A stretch of DNA of 5,167 bases from contig MGAT01000006.1 in assembly GCA_001789855.1 (NCBI GenBank), positions 32,187 to 37,353 on the forward strand, in the 5' to 3' direction. The DNA comes from Candidatus Roizmanbacteria bacterium RIFCSPLOWO2_01_FULL_44_13 (lineage in GTDB: Bacteria; Patescibacteriota; Microgenomatia; UBA1406; GWC2-37-13). Below, in pieces: positions 1 to 4,945 of this stretch. Below the pieces are notes generated by a model. The model searched no databases, was not told the origin of the DNA, and was given only the letters and a program-made list of their open reading frames with translations. The stretch's first letter is position 1; each line of letters starts with the position of its first letter. A program made the position numbers and the translations under genes.

Positions 1-686
1 AAGGCCTCGTCGGCCCCGGACGAACCCTGGTCTTTGATCCCGTCGGCGATGACTTTTTTAACAGCCAAATAAAGAAGGTCTACCTCGTTATTTTTCAAGG
101 AATTCGCCAATCTCTGCGGGTGGACCTTGGCAATGAAAAGAGCATCGTTGGCATAGATGTTACCGATGCCGGTGATTTTATCCTGGTCCATCAGGGCGAC
201 TTTAATGGGTCGGCGCGAAGGCAGGATTTTCTTGAAATAGTCGACCGTGAATTCCTTCGACAATACGTCGACACCCTTCGGCTTTTCCGGCTTGTCGGTC
301 AATTTAATCCAGCCGAATTTGCGCAGGTCGTTAAAGAAAAGTCCGCTCCCTCCCCTAAACTTGATGATTATTCTTGTTGTGTTGGCCGGTAGTTTATTGC
401 CCTTGGTGAAAGGAATGGGATTTTTGTAGCTGGCGCTTTTGACGTTTTCGGCAAAAAGCATTTGGCCGGAAAGCTTGAAGTGGACATTTATGTATTTTTT
501 ATTGCTCAACGTCATTACCAACACTTTGCCGAATCGTTCGATTTCAATAATTTTTTTGCCGACGGCCTGCTCTTTTTGTCCGACGAAGTTTTTCAGGGAA
601 AGAATCTCAATACTAGAAATCGTTTTGCCGATAATATTCGGTTTCAACTCTCTTTTTATCGTTTCAACCTCGGGTAGTTCGGGCAT
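1..686 (-). CDS. mutM: Formamidopyrimidine-DNA glycosylase (Fpg/MutM), 3' end cut by the window
   Basis: Base-excision repair enzyme that removes oxidised purines such as 8-oxoguanine and cleaves the strand by beta/delta elimination. I translated this frame by hand: 228 codons are open from an ATG at 686 to the left edge. The protein begins MPELPEVET, so the catalytic proline is residue 2 and the catalytic glutamate residue 3. Lys54 in RFGKVL fits the conserved hairpin lysine, HFKLSG (69-74) the intercalation-loop region, NDLRKFG (119-125) the Arg/Phe pair that fills the lesion gap, and the helix-two-turns-helix reads MDQDKITGIGNIYANDALF (166-184). About 45 C-terminal residues, including the expected four-cysteine zinc finger, lie outside the window. 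One oddity is Leu72 where many homologues have Met. The start overlaps the end of the glycosyltransferase by 23 bases, implying co-transcription and coupled translation; no good Shine-Dalgarno is visible. Identification is firm; Nei (endonuclease VIII) is less likely given the sequence around the start and H2TH. Confidence 0.93.
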   Translation of the reverse strand, partial: MPELPEVETIKRELKPNIIGKTISSIEILSLKNFVGQKEQAVGKKIIEIERFGKVLVMTLSNKKYINVHFKLSGQMLFAENVKSASYKNPIPFTKGNKLPANTTRIIIKFRGGSGLFFNDLRKFGWIKLTDKPEKPKGVDVLSKEFTVDYFKKILPSRRPIKVALMDQDKITGIGNIYANDALFIAKVHPQRLANSLKNNEVDLLYLAVKKVIADGIKDQGSSGADEA

Positions 687-1809
687 ACCTTTTGACAAAA
701 TTTAAAATATTTTTTTTGAAGTTCGCCTCGGAGAATTTTTCCGCGGTGTCCCGGGCGGCTTTTTTCACCTCCAGATATTTTTCTTTTGGTAAATTTGTTA
801 ATTTATCGATTTTCTTAATCAACGAATCTTCGTCCAATTTATTAAACAAATAGCTATTGATTCCGTCCTCGACGTACTCGGGAACCCCGCCTGATCGGTA
901 AGCAATAACGGGCAATCCGTACCCCATCGCCTCAACCAGAGCGATGCCAAACTCTTCGTCTCGCCCGGCGGAAAGAAAGGCGTATGCCTTTTGATGAAGA
1001 TTCTTGAATTCCTGGTCTTTTACATTCCCCAAAAACTCAACCGTGGGTCCCGCAATCGATTTCAAGTATGCCTCGTCCCGCCCGGTGCCAACTATCTTCA
1101 ATTTGAATTTCATTATATTGGCGGCGCGAATTAAAACGTCAACGTGTTTGGCGCGGGCGAGTCGGGAAACCGTTAAATAGTATCTACCCCTCTTGTCATT
1201 CTGAGCCGTAGGCGAAGAATCCAGCGAAGCGCTCTTTGGAATATTCACCGGGGGATAAATCACCGCGGCCTCGCGGCGGTAGAATTTTTGAATTCTTTTT
1301 CTCGTTTCCTCGCTATTGGCGATTAAAAAATTGGGCCGTTGTGAGGATTCATAATCCCAGAGTCTCAAGAAGTGGTTGACGATATAGGCATAGAAACGGA
1401 CGATTAAATATCTTTGCCATTCTATTGCCGTTTCATAACCATAAAGGTAGCGAGGAGGGTGATGGATATAGCTCAGGTGGACGGTTGGCTTTTTTGTCTT
1501 GACGCCTTTGCTCATCCAGCTACCGGAAGAGGAAATTACCAAATCATAATTAGAAAAGTCAAAGCTTTCCCAAATCATCGGAGTCAAAAAACGGAAAGGA
1601 GAATAGAATTTTTTAAGAAGCGGGATTTTTCCAAACCACGAAACTTTTATTTTCCAGTTTTTGAACAAGTGTTTATGGGATCCCAAAGAGTCATAATCAT
1701 AAACTAAAGTGAAAACGTCGGCTTCGGGGAATATTTTTTTCAGAGCGACCAAGACGCGTTCCGACCCGCCGAATTCGGCCAGTTGATCGTGTACCAAGGC
1801 AACTTTCAT
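664..1809 (-). CDS. Family-4 type (GT-B fold) glycosyltransferase
   Basis: Predicted retaining glycosyltransferase that moves a sugar from a nucleotide donor to an envelope glycan or lipid-linked acceptor; the actual sugar and acceptor cannot be read from sequence. I chose the ATG at 1809 (381 residues), because the protein then begins MKVALVHDQL with the typical first beta strand and GGSERV loop (residues 14-19). An open extension to 1932 encodes 41 unconvincing residues across the divergent promoter. The N-terminal domain (about 1-185) contains HHPPRYLYGY (116-125), which fits the CHTPPRY-like motif of related GT4 enzymes. The C-terminal donor domain starts at YYLTVSRL (210-217) and holds EEFGIALVEAMGYGLP (285-300), matching the E-x7-E motif, then GGVPEYVEDG (307-316). 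There is no signal peptide or obvious membrane helix, so it is probably cytoplasmic or peripheral. Residues 192-208 are encoded by a dispersed repeat. No Shine-Dalgarno is visible. The end overlaps mutM by 23 bases. Confidence 0.9.
   Translation of the reverse strand: MKVALVHDQLAEFGGSERVLVALKKIFPEADVFTLVYDYDSLGSHKHLFKNWKIKVSWFGKIPLLKKFYSPFRFLTPMIWESFDFSNYDLVISSSGSWMSKGVKTKKPTVHLSYIHHPPRYLYGYETAIEWQRYLIVRFYAYIVNHFLRLWDYESSQRPNFLIANSEETRKRIQKFYRREAAVIYPPVNIPKSASLDSSPTAQNDKRGRYYLTVSRLARAKHVDVLIRAANIMKFKLKIVGTGRDEAYLKSIAGPTVEFLGNVKDQEFKNLHQKAYAFLSAGRDEEFGIALVEAMGYGLPVIAYRSGGVPEYVEDGINSYLFNKLDEDSLIKKIDKLTNLPKEKYLEVKKAARDTAEKFSEANFKKNILNFVKRYARTTRG
1194..1240. repeat. Dispersed palindromic repeat inside the glycosyltransferase gene
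   Basis: The segment contains GTCATTCTGAG (1195-1205) and GGCGAAGAATC (1211-1221), the two arms of an imperfect hairpin: ATTCT pairs with AGAAT and GCC with GGC around a three-base loop (1198-1220). A second small palindrome, AGCGAAGCGCT, follows at 1223-1233. From memory, GTCATTCTGAG...GCGAAGAATC is a common dispersed element in Patescibacteria and some other bacterial genomes. Here it is read in frame as roughly KSASLDSSPTAQNDKRG in the interdomain linker of the glycosyltransferase. There is only one copy in the window, so its repeat status rests on recollection, and its exact ends are uncertain. Confidence 0.55.
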
Positions 1810-1816
1810 TGGAAAT

Positions 1817-1822
1817 ATTCTA
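1817..1822 (-). promoter_or_regulatory. Candidate -10 box for a leaderless glycosyltransferase transcript
   Basis: On the minus strand TAGAAT is followed by seven bases and then the ATG at 1809. This places a normal transcription start at or next to the A of the start codon. There is no Shine-Dalgarno sequence, which agrees with leaderless translation. No convincing -35 box stands 16-18 bases upstream (TATCTG at 17). Confidence 0.4.
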
Positions 1823-1831
1823 CAGCATTTT

Positions 1832-1909
1832 GCGGTTCGCAGATACCTGTTTTGAGCGAACGTTCGTTTGACAAGTACCGCGGTTCGCGAAAAATACGGT
1901 ATCGAGAAC
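1832..1909. promoter_or_regulatory. Cluster of GTTCGC/GCGAAC elements, possible divergent operator
   Basis: The region between the two divergent genes holds an exact direct repeat GCGGTTCGC (1832-1840 and 1880-1888), a perfect 10-base palindrome CGAACGTTCG (1857-1866), and an imperfect inverted repeat GTTC-GCA-GATACC (1835-1847) with GGTATC-GA-GAAC (1898-1909). This density of related half-sites in about 80 bases suggests a binding site for a dimeric regulator of both genes. It resembles the GAAC/GTTC half-sites of Gram-positive LexA boxes but lacks their four-base spacer, so I assign no regulator. Confidence 0.4.
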
Positions 1910-1919
1910 ATGAGTAAAG

Positions 1920-1925
1920 TATAAT
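1920..1925 (+). promoter_or_regulatory. Candidate -10 box for a leaderless uppP transcript
   Basis: A perfect TATAAT is followed by ATTCCA and the uppP ATG at 1932, so transcription would start at the start codon. No Shine-Dalgarno is present. The 17-base-upstream hexamer, CGGTAT, is not a recognisable -35 box. A TTGACA at 1868-1873 is too far away (46-base spacer) to serve this hexamer. Confidence 0.5.
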
Positions 1926-1931
1926 ATTCCA

Positions 1932-2702
1932 ATGAACTTAATGATTGCTGTTATTTTGGGAATAGTCGAGGGCCTGACGGAATTTCTGCCGATTTCTTCG
2001 ACCGCCCACCTGATAATTTCTTCCCGCCTCTTAAATATTCCCCAGACCGAATTTCAGAAATTTTTTGAGGTTTTCATCCAAGCCGGGGCGATCCTGTCAG
2101 TGGTTTTTCTTTATTTCAATTACGCTTTTAAAAACCCGCTCCTCATTAAAAAGGTGGCCGCCTCTTTTTTACCGACGGCTTTGGTCGGATTTTTGCTCCA
2201 CAAAATAATCAAGGAAGTATTTTTCGAATCTTTTGCTTTGATTATCGGTTCCCTGGTTGTCATCGGTTTGCTCTTTATTGTTGTTGAGTATTTGATTAAA
2301 AACAAAAAAATCGAGTTGTCCAAAACGATCAAAAACTTATCCTGGACGGATGCCCTGATTATTGGATTAGGACAATCTCTAGCAGTGATTCCGGGAATAT
2401 CGAGGGCGGGAATTGTCATTCTTGCCATGATGGTCAAAGGTTACCGACGGGATGAAGCCGCCGTCTATTCGTTTCTTTTGGCAGTTCCGACCATTATTGC
2501 TGCTGCCGGTTATGATCTATTGAAAACAGATTTTGCTGTTTTATCTGAACCAGATAATATATTATTTTTGTCGGCCGGTTTCGTCGTCAGTTTTATTACC
2601 GCCTACATTTCCGTAAAATGGCTAATCGGCTATTTGAAAAAACACTCGCTAATTCCCTTCGGGGTCTATAGAATATTATTAGTTATTCTTTACTATGTAT
2701 AA
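1932..2702 (+). CDS. uppP: Undecaprenyl-diphosphate phosphatase (UppP/BacA family)
   Basis: Integral membrane enzyme that removes one phosphate from undecaprenyl diphosphate, regenerating the lipid carrier for peptidoglycan and other envelope polymers; the family is also linked to bacitracin resistance. At 256 residues it is slightly shorter than the E. coli protein (273). The first signature, GIVEGLTEFLPISSTAHL (10-27), contains Glu13, Glu17 and His26, matching catalytic Glu17, Glu21 and His30 of E. coli. The second, GQSLAVIPGISRAG (147-160), supplies Ser157 and Arg158, fitting Ser173 and Arg174. FIQAGAILSVV (48-58) is another family segment. The rest is a run of hydrophobic helices. The ATG at 1932 is chosen because it begins directly before the first motif helix and sits seven bases after a TATAAT, which suggests leaderless expression. 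The stop overlaps the next gene by 8 bases, so the two are probably translationally coupled. Confidence 0.95.
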   Translation: MNLMIAVILGIVEGLTEFLPISSTAHLIISSRLLNIPQTEFQKFFEVFIQAGAILSVVFLYFNYAFKNPLLIKKVAASFLPTALVGFLLHKIIKEVFFESFALIIGSLVVIGLLFIVVEYLIKNKKIELSKTIKNLSWTDALIIGLGQSLAVIPGISRAGIVILAMMVKGYRRDEAAVYSFLLAVPTIIAAAGYDLLKTDFAVLSEPDNILFLSAGFVVSFITAYISVKWLIGYLKKHSLIPFGVYRILLVILYYV

Positions 2703-3501
2703 AAAACTTTTCTTCGGCCTGCTTTTTCTTATCATCATTGGAGCGACAACCTATGCCGGATTTTATTTTGGAAACAAAGAGAGAAATACTGAACTCCCAA
2801 CACCAAAAGCTTCACCTACGACCTCTTCGACCAAGCCAGTTGTTTCTCCGAAAGCCGTTGAAACCACAGACGAAAGCATTGTTCCGCTAACCGCCAATAC
2901 GGTCAGCTTTGGCAGGTCCAGCAACACTACCGTTCTTCGATACCGGGGAAAGATATACGACGACAGCGACCAATTCAATATAGAAGGCAAGGCGGTCGCC
3001 GACGAAAGTTTATACCAATGGTATGGATTGGTAGACGCACCGGCCGGAGTTCCCGCCGGTGAGTTTATGCTGGACGAAGTATTTGGGTTCAAGCTAGCAC
3101 CCGATAAAAAGAGCTTTCTTTTTGTTATGAGGTGGAACGGGTCTTATTATGTCTATTATTACAATCCGGGAGGCGCCAATAAATTGGCCTTGGTGAAGAA
3201 GTTCGCCGAAGGACCGAGCAGCGTTCCCAAAATAGACCTGATAAGCGGCGACGGCAACTATGCCTCTTTTAATATGTACAGCTGTTGGAACTGCGGCGGA
3301 CACCAGCCGGAAGCCATGCTTTTGAATTTATCGACGTTGAAGATGGAAATCATCGGCAAGGTCTCCTACTTTGCCTGGAAGGAAAATGGCAATTACGAAT
3401 ACAAAGAATACCAGGTAATTCCGTGCGAGGGCGAAAGCATGGGGGATTGCTTTGAGAAGCCGGAAAATTTGCCCTTGAAAACCGGTAAATTTATGTTATA
3501 G
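2695..3501 (+). CDS. Membrane-anchored extracytoplasmic protein of unknown function with CWNCGG motif
   Basis: I do not recognise a named family. The 268-residue protein has a short basic start (MYKK), one hydrophobic helix at about 5-24, then a Pro/Thr/Ser/Lys-rich linker (31-60), then a globular domain to the end. There is no lipobox cysteine, so the helix is more likely an uncleaved anchor than a lipoprotein signal. The domain has Tyr-rich strand-like segments such as SYYVYYYNPGG (150-160) and a striking SFNMYSCWNCGGHQPE (191-206). Its only four cysteines are C197, C200, C244 and C252, which could form two disulfides outside the membrane or bind a metal. The start overlaps the uppP stop by 8 bases (the ATG lies before the stop), indicating an operon and reinitiation. 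Co-expression with UppP suggests an envelope setting, but no reaction can be assigned. It is a real gene by length, composition and coupling. Confidence 0.85.
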   Translation: MYKKLFFGLLFLIIIGATTYAGFYFGNKERNTELPTPKASPTTSSTKPVVSPKAVETTDESIVPLTANTVSFGRSSNTTVLRYRGKIYDDSDQFNIEGKAVADESLYQWYGLVDAPAGVPAGEFMLDEVFGFKLAPDKKSFLFVMRWNGSYYVYYYNPGGANKLALVKKFAEGPSSVPKIDLISGDGNYASFNMYSCWNCGGHQPEAMLLNLSTLKMEIIGKVSYFAWKENGNYEYKEYQVIPCEGESMGDCFEKPENLPLKTGKFML

Positions 3502-3502
3502 T
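3475..3502 (+). promoter_or_regulatory. Promoter of the RRM gene, overlapping the upstream stop codon
   Basis: TTGAAA (3475-3480), a 16-base spacer, then TATAGT (3497-3502) preceded by TG plus one base, forming an extended -10. Transcription would begin near 3509, giving a leader of about 110 bases. The -10 box overlaps the TAG stop (3499-3501) of the preceding gene. Confidence 0.5.
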
Positions 3503-3617
3503 ATATTAATTATTCGAGAAGACTTTTAAACTGCGCCTTGTTTAGGTTTATAGGAACTTCTGAAGATTAAATGACAATATCTAACTCAAATCAATACAGA
3601 AAGGGGGTGAATATATA
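3503..3617 (+). promoter_or_regulatory. Leader of the RRM gene with a very strong Shine-Dalgarno site
   Basis: AAGGGGGTGA (3601-3610) differs from the perfect anti-16S complement AAGGAGGTGA at one base and stands eight bases before the ATG at 3618. The approximately 100 bases before it have no open frame and only weak pairing: a short CTTCTGAAG palindrome near 3557 and a CCTT near 3536 that could touch the Shine-Dalgarno. A long leader would fit post-transcriptional control, for example by temperature, but no known riboswitch is recognisable. Confidence 0.55.
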
Positions 3618-3887
3618 ATGGATAAAAAGAAACTTTACGTTGGAAATCTTCCTTGGAGCATGACTAACGATTCCCTGAAGGAATTGTTTGCTTCATACGG
3701 AGAAATCGTCGAGGCAATCGTCATCACAGACAGAATGTCCGGTCGATCAAAAGGATTCGGTTTTGTCACTTTCGCCGACGAAGCAACTGCTGAAAAAGCG
3801 GCTGCCGAGATGAGCGGAAAAGACCTCGAGGGAAGAAAAATCGTCGTTAATGTGGCGAGGCCTCGAGAAGAACGACGCCGATTCTAA
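3618..3887 (+). CDS. Small single-RRM RNA-binding protein
   Basis: An 89-residue protein made of one RNA recognition motif. RNP2 is LYVGNL (6-11) and RNP1 is KGFGFVTF (45-52); the aromatic residues Tyr7, Phe47 and Phe49 are at the usual RNA-stacking positions. The order beta-alpha-beta-beta-alpha-beta is complete, ending in VVNVARP (76-82) and a short basic tail REERRRF. Related stand-alone RRM proteins in cyanobacteria (Rbp family) are cold-inducible and bind single-stranded RNA as chaperones or localisation factors, and similar short proteins occur in many other bacteria. The specific RNA targets here are unknown. It is transcribed alone: it has its own extended -10 promoter, a strong Shine-Dalgarno and a hairpin terminator just after the stop. 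Such a strong ribosome binding site, in contrast with the other genes here, suggests an abundant protein. Confidence 0.95.
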   Translation: MDKKKLYVGNLPWSMTNDSLKELFASYGEIVEAIVITDRMSGRSKGFGFVTFADEATAEKAAAEMSGKDLEGRKIVVNVARPREERRRF

Positions 3888-3890
3888 TAC

Positions 3891-3957
3891 AAAAAACACT
3901 ATCTGATTTGCTTCCCTGTAATATAATATAGGGATAAGAAGAGGGTAGTGTTTTTTT
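3891..3957 (+). terminator. Long hairpin terminator of the RRM gene
   Basis: AAAAAACACTA (3891-3901) pairs perfectly with TAGTGTTTTTT (3946-3956), followed by another T. Within the 44-base interior, TCCCTGTA (3913-3920) pairs with TATAGGGA (3927-3934) as an inner 8-bp hairpin with one G-T pair around ATATAA. The A-tract/stem/T-tract layout begins four bases after the RRM stop and can work on either strand. The T-run ends at the base before mature tRNA-Arg. The large interior makes it less typical than a compact intrinsic terminator. Confidence 0.6.
3922..3927 (+). promoter_or_regulatory. Candidate -10 box for the tRNA-Arg/tRNA-Ala unit, inside the terminator loop
   Basis: A perfect TATAAT lies in the loop of the terminator hairpin, 30 bases before the mature 5' end of tRNA-Arg. 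A transcript starting near 3934 would lack the 5' arm of the hairpin and could cross the T-run. No clear -35 box is at the right distance (CTATCT at 17), so this could be a chance AT-rich match. Confidence 0.3.
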
Positions 3958-4029
3958 GTCTCCGTAGTTCAACGGATAGAATAAGGGCTTCCGGAGCCTT
4001 TGATGAGAGTTCAATTCTCTCCGGGGACA
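3958..4029 (+). tRNA. tRNA-Arg, anticodon CCG
   Basis: A complete 72-base cloverleaf. The acceptor GTCTCCG pairs with CGGGGAC (one T-G pair); D stem GTTC/GAAT; anticodon stem AGGGC/GCCTT with loop TTCCGGA, anticodon CCG at 3991-3993; four-base variable loop; T stem GAGAG/CTCTC with loop TTCAATT; discriminator A at 4029. CCA is not encoded, so a CCA-adding enzyme is required. It reads CGG codons. Confidence 0.95.
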
Positions 4030-4032
4030 CTC

Positions 4033-4096
4033 AACTCGCAGTTTCCGATATGAAATGAGGATTACTGCGAGTTAGTCCTGAACGATAGTGAAGGAC
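4033..4096 (+). other. Structured spacer between tRNA-Arg and tRNA-Ala
   Basis: A perfect 10-bp inverted repeat, AACTCGCAGT (4033-4042) and ACTGCGAGTT (4064-4073), encloses 21 bases. Directly after it GTCCT (4075-4079) can pair with AGGAC (4092-4096). Neither hairpin is followed by a T-run, so these look more like structures in a joint tRNA precursor or a small RNA than a terminator. I find no known RNA family match by eye. Confidence 0.45.
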
Positions 4097-4098
4097 AA

Positions 4099-4170
4099 GG
4101 GCCGGTGGCGCAATGGCAGCGCGCCGCATTCGCATTGCGGAGGTTGGGAGTTCAAGTCTCCTCCGGTCCA
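4099..4170 (+). tRNA. tRNA-Ala, anticodon CGC
   Basis: A complete 72-base cloverleaf. Acceptor GGGCCGG/CCGGTCC contains the third-pair G-U wobble (G4101 with T4167) that is the main alanine identity element. D stem GCGC/GCGC; anticodon stem CCGCA/TGCGG with loop TTCGCAT, anticodon CGC at 4131-4133; variable loop AGGTT; T stem GGGAG/CTCCT with loop TTCAAGT; discriminator A at 4170. CCA is not encoded. Confidence 0.96.
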
Positions 4171-4177
4171 CAATAAT

Positions 4178-4206
4178 TTGACTTCTTTCTTAAATTTAGG
4201 TACTAT
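4178..4206 (+). promoter_or_regulatory. Candidate promoter of the HTH gene
   Basis: TTGACT (4178-4183), a 17-base spacer and TACTAT (4201-4206), beginning eight bases after tRNA-Ala. The expected start near 4213 gives a leader of about 33 bases containing AAAGG (4234-4238), a modest Shine-Dalgarno seven bases before the ATG at 4246. The -10 box is weak (four of six matches). Confidence 0.4.
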
Positions 4207-4245
4207 TAAATCATATTTACATAATACAAGTTTAAAGGTTCTTTT

Positions 4246-4923
4246 ATGGTTAAGATCAAAGAACGCAGAATCGCTCTCCTTTTGAGAAAAGAAGGAAAAA
4301 GTTATTCCCAAATAAAAAAACAACTACACCTTAGCAAAAGTACGCTGAGTCGTTGGTTAGGTAAATATCCATTAAGTAAAGAGAGAATTAGTGAGCTAAG
4401 GGATAATAATCAGCAACGAATAGAAAGCTTTAGAAACACCATGTTTAAAAAAAAAGAAAACAAAATGCTGGGCTATTATAAAGAACAACAAAAAAAACTT
4501 TTACCACTAACAAACAGGGAATTATTTTTTGCTGGCCTTTTTCTTTATTGGGGAGAAGGAAATAAAGCAACACCAAGTGTAGTAAGTATCAATAATACCG
4601 ATCCGGAAGTATTAAAATTTACTTTATTTTGGTTCATCAAAAGTCTTCAAATCCCAAAAAACAAAATAAAAGCCTTTCTACACTTATACAGAGACATGAA
4701 TGTTCATGAACAAATGAATTTTTGGTCTAAGACCTTGAATTTATCACTAGATCATTTTGATAAACCATTTATAAAGAAGACTAGGCGAACTGACTTAGAT
4801 CAAAAAGGTTTTGGGCACGGAACGTGCGGGTTGAGAGTTTCCAATACAATTATCAAAAATAAAATCCTGATGGGAATAAAGGCGGTTTCGGATCTCTACG
4901 GGGAAAAAGCCGTCAAAATTTGA
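4246..4923 (+). CDS. HTH protein with LAGLIDADG-like domain, inserted in the tRNA cluster
   Basis: A 225-residue protein with two parts. The N-terminal 40 residues form a resolvase/homeodomain-like helix-turn-helix (YSQIKKQLHLSKSTLSRWL, 20-38), expected to bind DNA. After a Lys/Gln-rich helical linker (50-88) comes GLFLYWGEGNK (97-107), which resembles the first LAGLIDADG helix with Glu104 at the catalytic-acid position, then SINNTDPEVLKF (114-125) like the strand and helix that follow in LAGLIDADG enzymes. A later block GTCGLRVSNTIIKNKI (192-207) looks conserved in what I recall as a multi-copy Patescibacteria family usually labelled only HTH. With one such motif it would act as a dimer. The gene is markedly richer in A and in AAA/AAT codons than its neighbours, suggesting later acquisition. 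It may be a homing-endonuclease-like selfish gene or a domesticated regulator; the nuclease reading is inference. It has its own candidate promoter and Shine-Dalgarno. Confidence 0.85.
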   Translation: MVKIKERRIALLLRKEGKSYSQIKKQLHLSKSTLSRWLGKYPLSKERISELRDNNQQRIESFRNTMFKKKENKMLGYYKEQQKKLLPLTNRELFFAGLFLYWGEGNKATPSVVSINNTDPEVLKFTLFWFIKSLQIPKNKIKAFLHLYRDMNVHEQMNFWSKTLNLSLDHFDKPFIKKTRRTDLDQKGFGHGTCGLRVSNTIIKNKILMGIKAVSDLYGEKAVKI

Positions 4924-4929
4924 TATAAT
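4921..4929 (+). promoter_or_regulatory. Extended -10 promoter of tRNA-Ile, overlapping the HTH stop codon
   Basis: TGATATAAT combines the TGN extension with a perfect TATAAT hexamer; its TGA is the stop codon of the HTH gene. Transcription would start near 4936, ten bases before the mature tRNA. No -35 box is evident, as is usual for extended -10 promoters. Confidence 0.55.
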
Positions 4930-4945
4930 TTTGTCCAATTCCATA

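Noticed and set aside
120..392. Plus-strand open frame (90 codons)
   Set aside because: It is antisense to mutM, whose minus-strand frame carries all the family motifs; the product resembles nothing I know. The frames at 247-429, 439-705 and 462-677 are rejected for the same reason.
1414..1707. Plus-strand open frame (97 codons)
   Set aside because: Antisense shadow of the glycosyltransferase.
1868..1896. TTGACA at 1868 as the -35 box of uppP
   Set aside because: It is 46 bases from the TATAAT at 1920, and no fair -10 hexamer is found 16-18 bases after it.
1810..1932. 41-codon N-terminal extension of the glycosyltransferase
   Set aside because: The residues are unlike the family, lie before the standard MKVALVHD start, and would cover the divergent promoter region.
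4062..4089. Separate promoter for tRNA-Ala (TTACTG, 16 bases, GATAGT)
   Set aside because: Both hexamers are poor and lie within the spacer hairpins; co-transcription with tRNA-Arg is simpler.
4072..4323. Open frames on both strands (minus 4072-4323, plus 4088-4285)
   Set aside because: Both run through tRNA-Ala and are explained by it and by the start of the HTH gene; the PPQCECGALPLRH-like translation is a known artefact of tRNA genes.
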